From the NCBI GenBank assembly GCA_051294375.1, contig CM119266.1:4230931-4294930 (forward strand): a stretch of DNA of 64,000 bases, given 5' to 3'. Positions 35,201 through 46,252 of this stretch are shown here, piece by piece. Made by a program: the position numbers and the translations under genes. Numbering within the stretch: the first letter of the stretch is position 1; every line of letters starts with the position of its first letter. The stretch comes from Paraspadella gotoi. Its lineage: Eukaryota > Chaetognatha. The notes beneath the pieces are model-generated. The model made no database searches, was not told the origin of the DNA, and saw only the letters and a list, made by a program, of their open reading frames with translations.

Positions 35201-35618
35201 TTCGCAGTAACATTAGTAGTATATGGTGCTGTAGTTGTTAGATTATTTGTAGTTGTTGAAGCTGTATTTGTGGTAAGTTTAGATACATTTGATGAAGCAG
35301 AAGAATGAAGAAATTTCGCGGTAACATTTAGTAGTATATGGTGCTGTAGTTGTTAGATTATTTGTAGTTGTGGAAGCTGTATTCGTGGAAGTTTAGGGGT
35401 GGTGGTTGAGGTGGTAGTTGTGGTTGTTGTAGTAGTAGTAGTAGTATATGGTGCTGTAGTTGTTAGATTATTTGTAGTTTTGGAAGATGGATTAGTGGTA
35501 GGTTTAGGGGTTGTGGTTGAGGTGGTAGTTGTGGTTGTTGTAGTAGTAGTTGTGGTTTGTTTTCTTAAGGCACTCTTGAAGTTTTTGTTTTGAAACTTTA
35601 ACTTCAGGTCAGAAACGC
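32273..35618 (-). CDS. Thr/Ser/Asn-rich mucin-like repeat protein (copy A, frame broken by gap and indels)
   Basis: A terminal exon on the minus strand. The acceptor TTTTTTAG precedes GCGTTTCTGACC at 35618; a first exon (probably the signal peptide) is not identified. The sequence reads GVSDLKLKF, poly-Thr blocks, then about 19 units of 38 residues (114 bp). The unit is built around TTNTASTTTNNLTTTAPYTT followed by NVTAKSTSSSASSNVSKL, and carries two N-glycosylation sequons (NLT, NVT) plus dense O-glycosylation candidates. Less regular Thr/Ser/Lys-rich repeats follow, then the end TETDKDETTTMN and stop 32273-32275. From 32273 to 33996 the frame is fully open; beyond the 25-N gap (33997-34021) single-base indels break it. 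Likely a secreted or surface mucin. No named family is identified. Confidence 0.75.
33997..34021. other. Assembly gap (25 N) inside the mucin repeat array
   Basis: It separates indel-free repeat sequence (left) from indel-rich repeat sequence (right). 25 is not a multiple of three, so the apparent frameshift here is meaningless. Confidence 1.
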
Positions 35619-35639
35619 CTAAAAAAATAAAATAAAACA

Positions 35640-38310
35640 TATAGGTAAGTATTTTTAAAACTTAGGATGATAAAAAACCATTAAGTAGGCCTATATTCAA
35701 GACAATATAATTATTTTGATATCAAGACCAAAATATGGTAAAATAAATACGTAATAATCTTTAAAAATATTTCTTCATTTGTCAAGATTCAGCAGACATA
35801 ATTCAAAATTTTAGTTAAGTCCATCAGTTGTCTTTGTTGATTTTGTAAGGAAATTCATAAATTATTAAAACTGGACTAAAAATTGGTTTGTAAAGTGTGT
35901 GATTAGGTTTAAGAATAAATTCAAGTAAAAAAAATTAGTGGGAATGCAAAAAATCGACATAATTTTTATTGTAATTTAAATCATATAGTGATATGGTGAA
36001 AGCAGCTATTACATCATGGTTATCCAACTCATTCCGGGTACCTGCGTTATTTGATTTAACTCAGTTTAATTTTGTTTTCAAAACTTCATAGTATTTATCC
36101 AAAACAAAAAAAGATTGTTTCTTTGCTTCAACTAAAAAAGTTATTATATTCATACACAGTGTCATAAAATAGAAAATTTTACAGGATGTACCAAAATTAG
36201 GTACCTATAAGAAGGTCCTGTTTTGTTAAATAGTGTTTGTGGTTTTTTCAAAAAAAGTTTTTTAAAAAACTTTCCATTTCAATCTTTCACTTTTGCAAGC
36301 GCCAAGGAGAAAGCCAATTACATTATTTGGCGAAATTAATTTGAGAACGGCAATCAGAATTTTGGAAAGTCGGGAATTATACAATTAGTGACCATAACTA
36401 GTCTAATTACTACTTACTAATTAGATATAGAAATTAGACAAGAATGAAACAAGGATAAGATGATAAAAATGCGGCACAATTTGATTTGATTTGACAAAAG
36501 GATTGTCTGAAAAGGTTTGCTTTAGTATGCTTAGCTCTTTTGTTATGATAAAATTAATAAAATCATAAAATATTATTATAGATTTTTATTCAATTTTTCA
36601 ATCCTCAAATGTACAGTTTTTGAAAAATGTCTTGTAGTTGAACTTTAGTTTTAGGGTCTCTACATCTGTAAAGGAAAATAAACTAGTCATTAAAATTTTT
36701 TAGTTGGGTTAATGATTTTAAACTGAGTTAATACAATCTTAAAGCAAAAAATTTAAAAACTTTTTTATCTGTTCTAATTTATAGGTTTCGCATGAGGCAA
36801 TCGGTGTCTTTTAGACACGAAAATCTGAAACTTCAATAAATTACCATATTTCTTGATCTCATTGGTTAGGTACGAAAGCTTTCTTCATTTAAAAAAACGG
36901 TAGTCTCAAGTTATATCTCCTTCTTATCACTTAGAACTTCCCATGTAAATTTCTAATGAGTTTAAAAATACGGTTAAGACATGATTCTTCCAATGCTTGT
37001 CAATCTAATCTCATTAACTGCTTAATTTTAGAAAAAAGTATGCTTGAATTTGTTATGGTAGGCAGATGATTTTTAAAGATCGAATTCCTTATAAGAATCC
37101 TCATGTCCCTTTTAACTGAACAAAAGATTTTTAGGTAAGACGCCACATATATTTGATACAATTTTTTTTTCATTTCATACACGCTTTTTCCTGATAAATT
37201 TTTCTACCTCTTTTCTTCTCTTACTTTATATTTTCCTCTTCCTTATCCTCCCTACTTCTCACGCTGTCACTTACCATTTTTTTGGCACCTACTTTTTCGG
37301 TCACTTAATGCAACTTTCCTCACCTTTTTTCTCATTTTCATTCTTCCCTTTTTTTTCCCCTCTTTTTCTTTCCATTTTCCCCTCTTTTCTTAACCTAACA
37401 ATTGTTTCACTATTTTTTTCCCATTTTGCCCTTCGTTTTTTGCCTTTCACCCTCTTCTTTTTGCAATTCTCTCCCCTTCTCTTTTATAGTTTTTTCCGCT
37501 TTCCGTCTTCACTCTCACTACAATTTACATTGAGCCAAATCAAAAAGAAAATTCTTTTAATAACCGCATTATAGAAGAAAATGAATTGTAGCAGCATGAT
37601 TTTTCTTCAATTTTGGTTGACGTAAAGCAAATTTAGTAAAGTCGCAATTTTTGCGGAAAATTTTTCCGCAAATCTGTCGATTTTGAGAAAAACAAAGTCC
37701 TGATGCTTTCCAGTGGATTAAAAGGATGCGGTTTTTTTTTGGATAATCAAGGTCAGTATTACCATCATCTTTTAAAAACTAATAAATGAGTTGAAAATAT
37801 TCTCTTTATCAAAAATAAATGCAAGTCACAAAAAAGTCACAAATTAAAGACGTCTTTAAAATTATTTGTGGCTAAACCCAGAAAAGTTTTTTTGATAAAT
37901 TTTATAGGTGTTAAAAGCTTTATTCAATAGGCTAAATTTTCTGTTAATTTAACCTAATTTGATTTATTTTTGTGTTTAACAAATTATGATAAAGACTGAA
38001 AACTCCAACTTTTTTGACTTGTTTAATTTAAAATTAATTTTATAGGCAAACTATAATGATTAAGCTAATACAAATTTACCCGAAAAAAAGGAAAAAGGAG
38101 AGGTAAAGAAGATAATGAAAGAACGGATTTTCGCAAAGAAAAAAATTTTCACTCAACTTTCCTTGGCATTAAATCAGAAGTCGTAAGTAAAAAATGGACA
38201 AAAATGGAAGCAATAAATTGGTTTTGTGGAGCTAAAAATTGCAAATGGTAACTATTTTTATCATTAGAAATTGGTTGAGATGTTTTAACAACAATGCCTC
38301 TCGTTCGGTA
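35640..38310. other. AT-rich segment between mucin copies A and B
   Basis: 35640-36780 is the same sequence as 45290-46420 (mucin upstream region plus a last-exon copy). 36780-38310 is unique, pyrimidine-rich around 37200-37520, with no supported gene. From 38311 the sequence jumps into the middle of a 114-bp mucin repeat. Confidence 0.7.
36605..36665 (-). pseudogene. Extra copy of the last exon of the 46-59 kb gene
   Basis: Identical in content to the exon at 46253-46313: acceptor TTTTCCTTTACAG, then CRDPKTKVQLQDIFQKLYI and stop, followed by AATAAA. The homology between the two loci stops near 36780, so the penultimate exon (46646-46729) has no counterpart here. It is either a partial duplication or an assembly artefact. 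Confidence 0.55.
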
Positions 38311-38416
38311 GTAAGTTTAGATACATTTGATGAAGCAGAAGATGAAGTAAATTTTGCAGTAACATTAGTAGTATATGGTTCTGTAGTTGTTAGATTATTT
38401 GTAGTTGTGGAAGCTG

Positions 38417-38441
38417 NNNNNNNNNNNNNNNNNNNNNNNNN
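38417..38441. other. Assembly gap (25 N)
   Basis: Joins a mid-repeat fragment (38311-38416) to the 3' flank of mucin copy B. Confidence 1.
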
Positions 38442-38852
38442 AAGTGCCCAAATACTATTAAAAATTAAATCAATTAAAAGTTTAACATATACTTTTATTC
38501 AACAGAAAAACCAGTTAAAAATAAGGATAAAAGATGTAAACATTAAGCAGAAATTTTTTTCTTGGAGTTTTCCATCAGAAGATGAAACTGAGTACGGAGT
38601 AGCTTCATTGCAAGTGGTAGTATCAGATGTTTCAATGGGGTTTGAAAAAGATATTCTTTGGGATATGATTTGGGTAACTTGGTATAAGTGACTGGAGTTT
38701 TAAATGAAGTATTGCTAGTTGTTTCTGAAGTAGTGGACGTGGGTAACTGGATATCGTCATAGAATTTACTGTAGTTGTATTTGGAAAATTCTTATTCATA
38801 TTTATATAGAATAAATGCTATTTTGTGTTGAATAAGAAACATGGGAAGAAGG

Positions 38853-41511
38853 TTAATTCAAGTGGTAGTTTCATCCTTATCAGTTTCCGTTGGGATACTG
38901 ATGTGATTAACTTGGTAGAGGTAACTGGAGTTTTAAATGGAGTCTTGCCAGTCGCTTGCGAAGTAGTGGATTGGGTATTGTCATAAAATTGACTGTACTT
39001 GAAGTGAAGACTTACTGGTACTTTTTTTGTGTGTTGAAGATTTAACTTTGGTTGAAGTCACTTTTGGAGTGGTCATTTTTGTTGAAGTTGAAGTTGTTGA
39101 AGAGGGTAATATTGTTGGTAATGCAGTCGAAGTGACTGAAGTTGTAAGGGGAGACTTGCTAGTTGTTTTGTTATTTTGTTGTTTTGTTTTTGAAGTAGTG
39201 GATGTATTGACTGAAATTGTAAGGGGAGACTTTCTAGGTGTTTTGTTGTGTTGTTGTTTTGTTTTTTGAAGTAGTGGATGTTGTGTGTGTTAAAGATTTA
39301 ACTTCGGTTGAAGTAAAATTTTGGAGTGGTCGTTTTGTAACACTTGTTGAAGAGGGTAATGTTGTTGGTAATGCAGTCGAAGTGACTGAAGTTGTAAGGG
39401 GAGACTTGCTAGTTGTTTTTTGAAGTAGTGGATGTTGCTCTATGAGTGGACTCAATTGTACTTGTCATTGAAGATGTTTTTGTTTTTAGATGTTGAAGAT
39501 GGTAAGGTGGTAATCGTAAATGGAGAGTGGCTAGTTGTTAAAGTAGCAGTTGTAGATACATTTGTTGAGGAAGAAAAGGGAGTAGTTTTTGTGGTAACAT
39601 TAGCACTATATGGGGAAGTATTTGTAATATTAATTGTAGTTGTGGAAGCTTGATTAGTGGTTGAAGGTGCAGATACACTTGATGAAACAGGAGATGGAGT
39701 AGTTTTTGTAGTAATACTTGCAGTATTTGGTAATGTAGTTGTTATAACATTTGTAGTTGTGAAAGAGTGATTAGTGGTAGGTTTAGATACACTTGTTGAA
39801 GCAGAAGATGAAGTAGATTTCGTGTAACATTAGCAGTATATAGTGCAGTAGTTGTATTATTATTGTGTAGTTGTGGAAGCTGGATTCGTGGTAAGTTTAG
39901 ATACACTTGATGAAGCAGAAGATGAAGTAGATTTCGCGGTAACATTAGTAGTATATGGTACTGTCGTTATTAGATTATTTGTAGTTGTAGAAGCTGTATT
40001 CGTGGTAAGTGTAGATAAATTTAATGAAGCAGAATATGAAGAAGATTTTGCAGTAAGCATTAGTAGCATAAGGTTCTGTAGTTGTTAGATTATTTGTAGT
40101 TGTGGAAGCTGTATTCGTGGTAAGTTTAGATACACTTGTTGAGGCAGAAAGATGAAGTAGATTTCGTGGTAACATTTAGTAGTATATGGTGCTGTAGTTG
40201 TTAGATTATTTGTAGTTGTGGAAGCTGTGTTCGTGGTAAGTGTAGATACATTTGATGACGCAGAAGATGAAGTAGATTTCACGGTAACATTAGTAGTATA
40301 TGGTGCTGTAGTTGTATTATTATTTGTAGTTGTAGAAGCTGTATTCGTGGTAAGTTTAGATGCATTTGATGACGCAGAAGATGAAGTAGATTTCACGGTA
40401 ACATTAGTAGTATATGGTGCTGTAGTTGTTAGATTATTTGTAGTTGTGGAAGCTGTATTCGTAGTAAGTTTAGATACATTTGATGAAGCAGAAGATAAAG
40501 AAAATTTCGTGGTAACATTAGTATTATATGGTTCTGTCGTTGTTAGATTATTTGTAGTTGTGGAAGCTGTATTTGTGGTAAGTTTAGATACATTTGATGA
40601 AGCAGAAGATGAAGTAGATTTCGCGGTAACATTAGTAGAATATGGTGCTGTAGTTGTTTAGATTATTTGGAGTTGTGGAAGCTGTATTTGTGGTAAGTTT
40701 AGATACATTTGATGAAGCAGAAGATGAAGTAGATTTCACGGTAACATTAGTAGTATAAGGTGCTGTAGTTGTTAGATTATTTGTAGTTGTGGAAGCTGTA
40801 TTCGTAGTAAGTTTAGATACATTTGATGAAGCAGAAGATGAAGTAAATTTTGCAGTAACATTAGTAGTATATGGTTCTGTAGTTGTTAGATTATTTTGTA
40901 GTTGTGGAAGCTGTATTTGTGGTAAGTTTAGATACATTTGATGAAGCAGAAGATGAAGTAGATTTCGCGTAACATTAGTAGAATATGGTGCTGTAGTTGT
41001 TAGATTATTGGAGTTGTGGAAGCTGTATTCGTGGTAAGTTTAGATACATTTGATGAAGCAGAAGATGAAGTAGATTTCACGGTAACATTAGTAGTATAAG
41101 GTGCTGTAGTTGTTAGAATATTTGTAGTTGTGGAAGCTGTATTCGTAGTAAGTTTAGATACATTTGATGAAGCAGAAGATGAAGAAAATTTCGTGGTAAC
41201 ATTAGTAGTATATGGTTCTGTAGTTTTGTTAGATTAATTGTAGTTGTGGAAGCTGTATTGTGGTAAGTTTAGATACATTTGATGAAGCAGAAGATGAAGA
41301 AAATTTTGCAGTAACATTAGTAGTATATGGTGCTGTAGTTGTTAGATTATTTGTAGTTGTTGAAGCTGTATTCGTGGTAAGTTTAAGGATTAGATACATT
41401 TGATGAAGCAGAAGATGAAGAAAATTTCGTGGTAACATTAGTAGTATATGGTTCTGTAGTTGTTAGATTAATTGTAGTTGTGGAAGCTGTATTCGTGGTA
41501 AGTTTAGATAC
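38853..41511 (-). pseudogene. Mucin copy B, frame broken throughout
   Basis: The same order of units as copy A, from stop (TAA at 38853-38855) through the irregular region into the 114-bp repeats, but with many single-base indels in homopolymers (for example GTTGGGATACTG against GTTGGGGATACTG in copy A). The 5' part is truncated at the 25-N gap 41512-41536. Shared indels make it nearly identical to copy C. Most likely an unpolished duplicate of one locus rather than a decayed paralogue. Confidence 0.6.
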
Positions 41512-41536
41512 NNNNNNNNNNNNNNNNNNNNNNNNN
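41512..41536. other. Assembly gap (25 N)
   Basis: Joins truncated mucin copy B to the 3' flank of copy C. Confidence 1.
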
Positions 41537-41946
41537 AAGTGCCCAAATACTATTAAAAATAAATCAATTAAAAGTTTAACATATACTTTTATTCAACAGA
41601 AAAACCAGTTAAAAATAAGGATAAAAGATGTAAACATTAAGCAGAAATTTTTTTCTTGGAGTTTTCCATCAGAAGATGAAACTGAGTACGGAGTAGCTTC
41701 ATTGCAAGTGGTAGTATCAGATGTTTCAATGGGGTTTGAAAAAGATATTCTTTGGGATATGATTTGGGTAACTTGGTATAAGTGACTGGAGTTTTAAATG
41801 AAGTATTGCTAGTTGTTTCTGAAGTAGTGGACGTGGGTAACTGGATATCGTCATAGAATTTACTGTAGTTGTATTTGGAAAATTCTTATTCATATTTATA
41901 TAGAATAAATGCTATTTTGTGTTGAATAAGAAACATGGGAAGAAGG

Positions 41947-44900
41947 TTAATTCATAGTGGTAGTTTCATCCTTATCAGTTTCCGTTGGGATACTGATGTG
42001 ATTAACTTGGTAGAGGTAACTGGAGTTTTAAATGGAGTCTTGCCAGTCGCTTGCGAAGTAGTGGATTGGGTATTGTCATAAAATTGACTGTACTTGAAGT
42101 GAAGACTTACTGGTACTTTTTTTGTGTGTTGAAGATTTAACTTTGGTTGAAGTCACTTTTGGAGTGGTCATTTTTGTTGAAGTTGAAGTTGTTGAAGAGG
42201 GTAATATTGTTGGTAATGCAGTCGAAGTGACTGAAGTTGTAAGGGGAGACTTGCTAGTTGTTTTGTTATTTTGTTGTTTTGTTTTTGAAGTAGTGGATGT
42301 ATTGACTGAAATTGTAAGGGGAGACTTTCTAGGTGTTTTGTTGTGTTGTTGTTTTGTTTTTTGAAGTAGTGGATGTTGTGTGTGTTAAAGATTTAACTTC
42401 GGTTGAAGTAAAATTTTGGAGTGGTCGTTTTGTAACACTTGTTGAAGAGGGTAATGTTGTTGGTAATGCAGTCGAAGTGACTGAAGTTGTAAGGGGAGAC
42501 TTGCTAGTTGTTTTTTGAAGTAGTGGATGTTGCTCTATGAGTGGACTCAATTGTACTTGTCATTGAAGATGTTTTTGTTTTTAGATGTTGAAGATGGTAA
42601 GGTGGTAATCGTAAATGGAGAGTGGCTAGTTGTTAAAGTAGCAGTTGTAGATACATTTGTTGAGAAGAAAAGGGAGTAGTTTTTGTGGTAACATTAGCAC
42701 TATATGGGGAAGTATTTGTAATATTAATTGTAGTTGTGGAAGCTTGATTAGTGGTTGAAGGTGCAGATACACTTGATGAAACAGGAGATGGAGTAGTTTT
42801 TGTAGTAATACTTGCAGTATTTGGTAATGTAGTTGTTATAACATTTGTAGTTGTGAAAAGAGTGATTAGTGGTAGGTTTAGATACACTTGTTGAAGCAGA
42901 AGATGAAGTAGATTTCGTGGTAACATTAGCAGTATATAGTGCAGTAGTTGTATTATTATTTGTAGTTGTGGAAGCTGGATTCGTGGTAAGTTTAGATACA
43001 CTTGATGAAGCAGAAGATGAAGTAGATTTCGCGGTAAACATTAGTAGTATATGGTACTGTCGTTATTAGATATTTGTAGTTGTAGAAGCTGTATTCGTGT
43101 AAGTGTAGATAAATTTAATGAAGCAGAATATGAAGAAGATTTTGCAGTAACATTAGTAGCATAAGGTTCTGTAGTTGTTAGATTATTTGTAGTTGTGGAA
43201 GCTGTATTCGTGGTAAGTTTAGATACACTTGTTGAGGCAGAAAGATGAAGTAGATTTCGTGGTAACATTTAGTAGTATATGGTGCTGTAGTTGTTAGATT
43301 ATTTGTAGTTGTGGAAGCTGTGTTCGTGGTAAGTGTAGATACATTTGATGACGCAGAAGATGAAGTAGATTTCACGGTAACATTAGTAGTATATGGTGCT
43401 GTAGTTGTATTATTATTTGTAGTTGTAGAAGCTGTATTCGTGGTAAGTTTAGATGCATTTGATGACGCAGAAGATGAAGTAGATTTCACCGGTAACATTA
43501 GTAGTATATGGTGCTGTAGTTGTTAGATTATTTGTAGTTGTGGAAGCTGTATTCGTAGTAAGTTTAGATACATTTGATGAAGCAGAAGATAAAGAAAAAT
43601 TTCGTGGTAACATTAGTATTATATGGTTCTGTCGTTGTTAGATTATTTGTAGTTGTGGAAGCTGTATTTGTGGTAAGTTTAGATACATTTGATGAAGCAG
43701 AAGATGAAGTAGATTTCGCGGTAACATTAGTAGAATATGGTGCGTAGTTGTTAGATTATTTGGAGTTGTGGAAGCTGTATTTGTGGTAAGTTTAGATACA
43801 TTTGATGAAGCAGAAGATGAAGTAGATTTCACGGTAACATTAGTAGTATAAGGTGCTGTAGTTGTTAGATTATTTGTAGTTGTGGAAGCTGTATTCGTAG
43901 TAAGTTTAGATACATTTGATGAAGCAGAAGATGAAGTAAATTTTGCAGTAACATTAGTAGTATATGGTTCTGTAGTTGTTAGATTATTTTGTAGTTGTGG
44001 AAGCTGTATTTGTGGTAAGTTTAGATACATTTGATGAAGCAGAAGATGAAGTAGATTTCGCGTAACATTAGTAGAATATGGTGCTGTAGTTGTTAGATTA
44101 TTTGGAGTTGTGGAAGCTGTATTCGTGGTAAGTTTAGATACATTTGATGAAGCAGAAGATGAAGTAGATTTCACGGTAACATTAGTAGTATAAGGTGCTG
44201 TAGTTGTTAGAATATTTGTAGTTGTGGAAGCTGTATTCGTAGTAAGTTTAGATACATTTGATGAAGCAGAAGATGAAGAAAATTTCGTGGTAACATTAGT
44301 AGTATATGGTTCTGTAGTTTGTTAGATTAATTGTAGTTGTGGAAGCTGTATTCGTGGTAAGTTTAGATACATTTGATGAAGCAGAAGATGAAGAAAATTT
44401 TGCAGTAACATTAGTAGTATATGGTGCTGTAGTTGTTAGATTATTTGTAGTTGTTGAAGCTGTATTCGTGGTAAGTTTAGATACATTTGATGAAGCAGAA
44501 GATGAAGAAATTTTCGCGGTAACATTAGTAGTATATGGTGCTGTAGTTGTTAGATTATTTGTAGTTGTGGAAGCTGTATTCGTGGTAAGTTTAGATACAT
44601 TTGATGAAGCAGAAGATAAAGTAGATTTTGCGGTAACATTAGTAGTATATGGTGCTGTAGTTGTTAGATTATTTGTAGTTGTTGAAGCTGTATTTGTGGT
44701 AAGTTTAGATACATTTGATGAAGCAGAAGATGAAGAAATTTCGCGGTAACATTAGTAGTATATGGTGCTGTAGTTGTTAGATTATTTGTAGTTGTGGAAG
44801 CTGTATTCGTGGTAAGTTTAGATACATTTGATGAAGCAGAAGATAAAGTAGATTTTGCGGTAACATTAGTAGTATATGGTGCTGTAGTTGTTAGATTATT

Positions 44901-45268
44901 TGTAGTTGTTGAAGCTGTATTTGTGGTAAGTTTAGATACATTTGATGAAGCAGAAGATGAAGAAAATTTCGCGGTAACATTAGTAGTATATGGTGCTGTA
45001 GTTGTTAGATTATTTGTAGTTGTGGAAGCTGTATTCGTGGGAAGTTTAGGGGTGGTGGTTGAGGTGGTAGTTGTGGTTGTTGTAGTAGTAGTAGTAGTAT
45101 ATGGTGCTGTAGTTGTTAGATTATTTGTAGTTTTGGAAGATGGATTAGTGGTAGGTTTAGGGGTTGTGGTTGAGGTGGTAGTTGTGGTTGTTGTAGTAGT
45201 AGTTGTGGTTGTTTTCTTAAGGCACTCTTGAAGTTTTGTTTGAAACTTTAACTTCAGGTCAGAAACGC
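41947..45268 (-). pseudogene. Mucin copy C, full length but with frameshifts
   Basis: Spans the whole exon: acceptor before GCGTTTCTGACC at 45268, N-terminal GVSDLKLKFQTKLQECLKK, two poly-Thr blocks, about 19 repeats of 114 bp, and the TAA at 41947-41949. The frame is open across the first repeats (about 44664-45268) and then breaks at 1-bp indels, many shared with copy B. The N-terminal part is cleaner here than in copy A, so the two copies together describe one gene better than either alone. Confidence 0.6.
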
Positions 45269-46252
45269 CTAAAAAATAAAATAAAACATATAGGTAAGTA
45301 TTTTTAAAACTTAGGATGATAAAAAAACCATTAAGTAGGCCTATATTCAAGACAATATAATTATTTTGATATCAAGACCAAAATATGGTAAAATAAATAC
45401 GTAATAATCTTTAAAATATTTCTTCATTTGTCAAGATTCAGCAGACATAATTCAAAATTTTAGTTAAGTCCATCAGTTGTCTTTGTTGATTTTGTAAGGA
45501 AATTCATATAATTATTAAAACTGGACTAAAAATTGGTTTGTAAAGTGTGTGATTAGGTTTAAGAATAAATTCAAGTAAAAAAAATTAGTGGGAATGCAAA
45601 AAATCGACATAATTTTTATTGTAATTTAAATCATATAGTGATATGGTGAAAGCAGCTATTACATCATGGTTATCCAACTCATTCCGGGTACCTGCGTTAT
45701 TTGATTTAACTCAGTTTAATTTTGTTTTCAAAACTTCATAGTATTTATCCAAAACAAAAAAAAGATTGTTCTTTGCTTCAACTAAAAAAGTTATTATATT
45801 CATACACAGTGTCATAAAATAGAAAATTTTACAGGATGTACCAAAATTAGGTACCTATAAGAAGGTCCTGTTTTGTTAAATAGTTTTGTGGTTTTTCAAA
45901 AAAAGTTTTTTAAAAAAACTTTCCATTTCAATCTTTCACTTTTGCAAGCGCCAAGGAGAAAGCCAATTACATTATTTGGCGAAATTAATTTGAGAACGGC
46001 AATCAGAATTTTGGAAAGTCGGGAATTATACAATTAGTGACCATAACTAGTCTAATTACTACTTACTAATTAGATATAGAAATTAGACAAGAATGAAACA
46101 AGGATAAGATGATAAAAATGCGGCACAATTTGATTTGATTTGACAAAAGGATTGTCTGAAAAGGTTTTGCTTTAGTATGCTTAGCTCTTTTGTTATGATA
46201 AAATTAATAAAATCATAAAATATTATTAGATTTTTATTCAATTTTTCAATCC

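Noticed and set aside
37000-37574. ORFs in the pyrimidine-rich unique segment between mucin copies
   Set aside because: Low-complexity Phe/Leu/Ser translation of a CT/TT-rich tract.
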